In this document: piece by piece, positions 34,504 through 34,588 of the stretch
Layout of the letters: the number at the start of each line of letters is the position of its first letter
How positions within the stretch are numbered: position 1 is the first letter of the stretch
Source of the DNA: Bacteroidales bacterium
Lineage (GTDB): Bacteria > Bacteroidota > Bacteroidia > Bacteroidales > F082
Reading direction: 5' to 3'
DNA length: 34,588 bases
Assembly: GCA_017381865.1 (NCBI GenBank)
Contig: JAFOBJ010000012.1
Coordinates: 1-34,588 of the forward strand
Notes under the pieces: model-generated
Seen by the model: the letters and a program-made list of their open reading frames with translations, nothing else
The model's database searches: none
Told to the model about the DNA's origin: nothing
Program-made: the position numbers and the translations under genes

Positions 34504-34588
34504 TTACCAACTTGCTTTTTTAACACCTGGAATTAAACCTTTCAGTGCCATTTCACGGAAGTTGATACGTGAAATGCCGAACTGACGC
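34504..34588 (-). CDS. rpsN: 30S ribosomal protein S14, C-terminal part only
   Basis: The last 27 codons plus a partial one enter from the right edge: 'RQFGISRINFREMALKGLIP' followed by 'GVKKASW' and a TAA. This is the conserved S14 C-terminus. The 5' part lies outside the window. Its position before rpsH fits the spc operon order. Confidence 0.93.
   Translation of the reverse strand, partial: RQFGISRINFREMALKGLIPGVKKASW

Overview
The window is a chromosomal segment of an AT-rich Bacteroidota genome, most likely order Bacteroidales. Four observations support this: type IX secretion genes (porV, porU, gldJ), two proteins with C-terminal type IX sorting domains, many TAnnTTTG (Bacteroidetes -7) boxes with no clear Shine-Dalgarno sequences, and a Bacteroidota-style spc/alpha ribosomal operon with eno behind it. 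I cannot name a genus from sequence alone.

Layout. 1-897 (-) is a RhuM-family gene cut by the window edge. 898-1325 is a repeat-rich gap. 1326-4310 (-) encodes a large BspA-like leucine-rich-repeat/InlB-repeat surface protein with a type IX sorting tail. 4311-5240 is a 930-base gap holding hairpins and short tandem repeats. 5241-6968 (+) encodes a gingipain-family (C25) secreted cysteine peptidase. 7111-8355 and 8450-12238 (-) are porV and porU, the outer-membrane shuttle and sortase of the type IX system. gldJ (12468-13991, +) lies divergently from porU. It is followed by a housekeeping run on the + strand: murF, anmK, exbB, exbD, a TonB-like gene, folC, tamL and a RecD-like helicase (14052-23711). 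23712-24950 is a gene-poor, repeat-packed island. 24951-34588 (-) is eno followed upstream by the tail of the spc/alpha operon, from rplQ to a partial rpsN.

The functional theme of the left half is protein traffic to the outer membrane. PorU and PorV process and deliver sorting-domain cargo, and two such cargo proteins are encoded alongside. TamL, ExbB/ExbD and the TonB-like protein are also envelope machinery. MurF and AnmK add cell-wall synthesis and recycling.

The most unusual material is non-coding. (a) Heptamer and octamer tandem arrays carry a stop trinucleotide in each unit. They begin at or just after the stop codons of at least five genes, and in four of these the gene's own stop codon is in or nearly in register. 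(b) The same kinds of array also lie, kept open, inside the helicase gene and the surface-protein gene. (c) The 23.8-24.8 kb island is bounded by about 86-base inverted repeats. It contains an imperfect palindromic element, also present near 1.1 kb with a compensatory stem change, and a decayed C-terminal FGE-domain fragment whose codons look like adenine-mutagenised AAC codons, the signature of a diversity-generating retroelement target. No reverse transcriptase is visible in the window.
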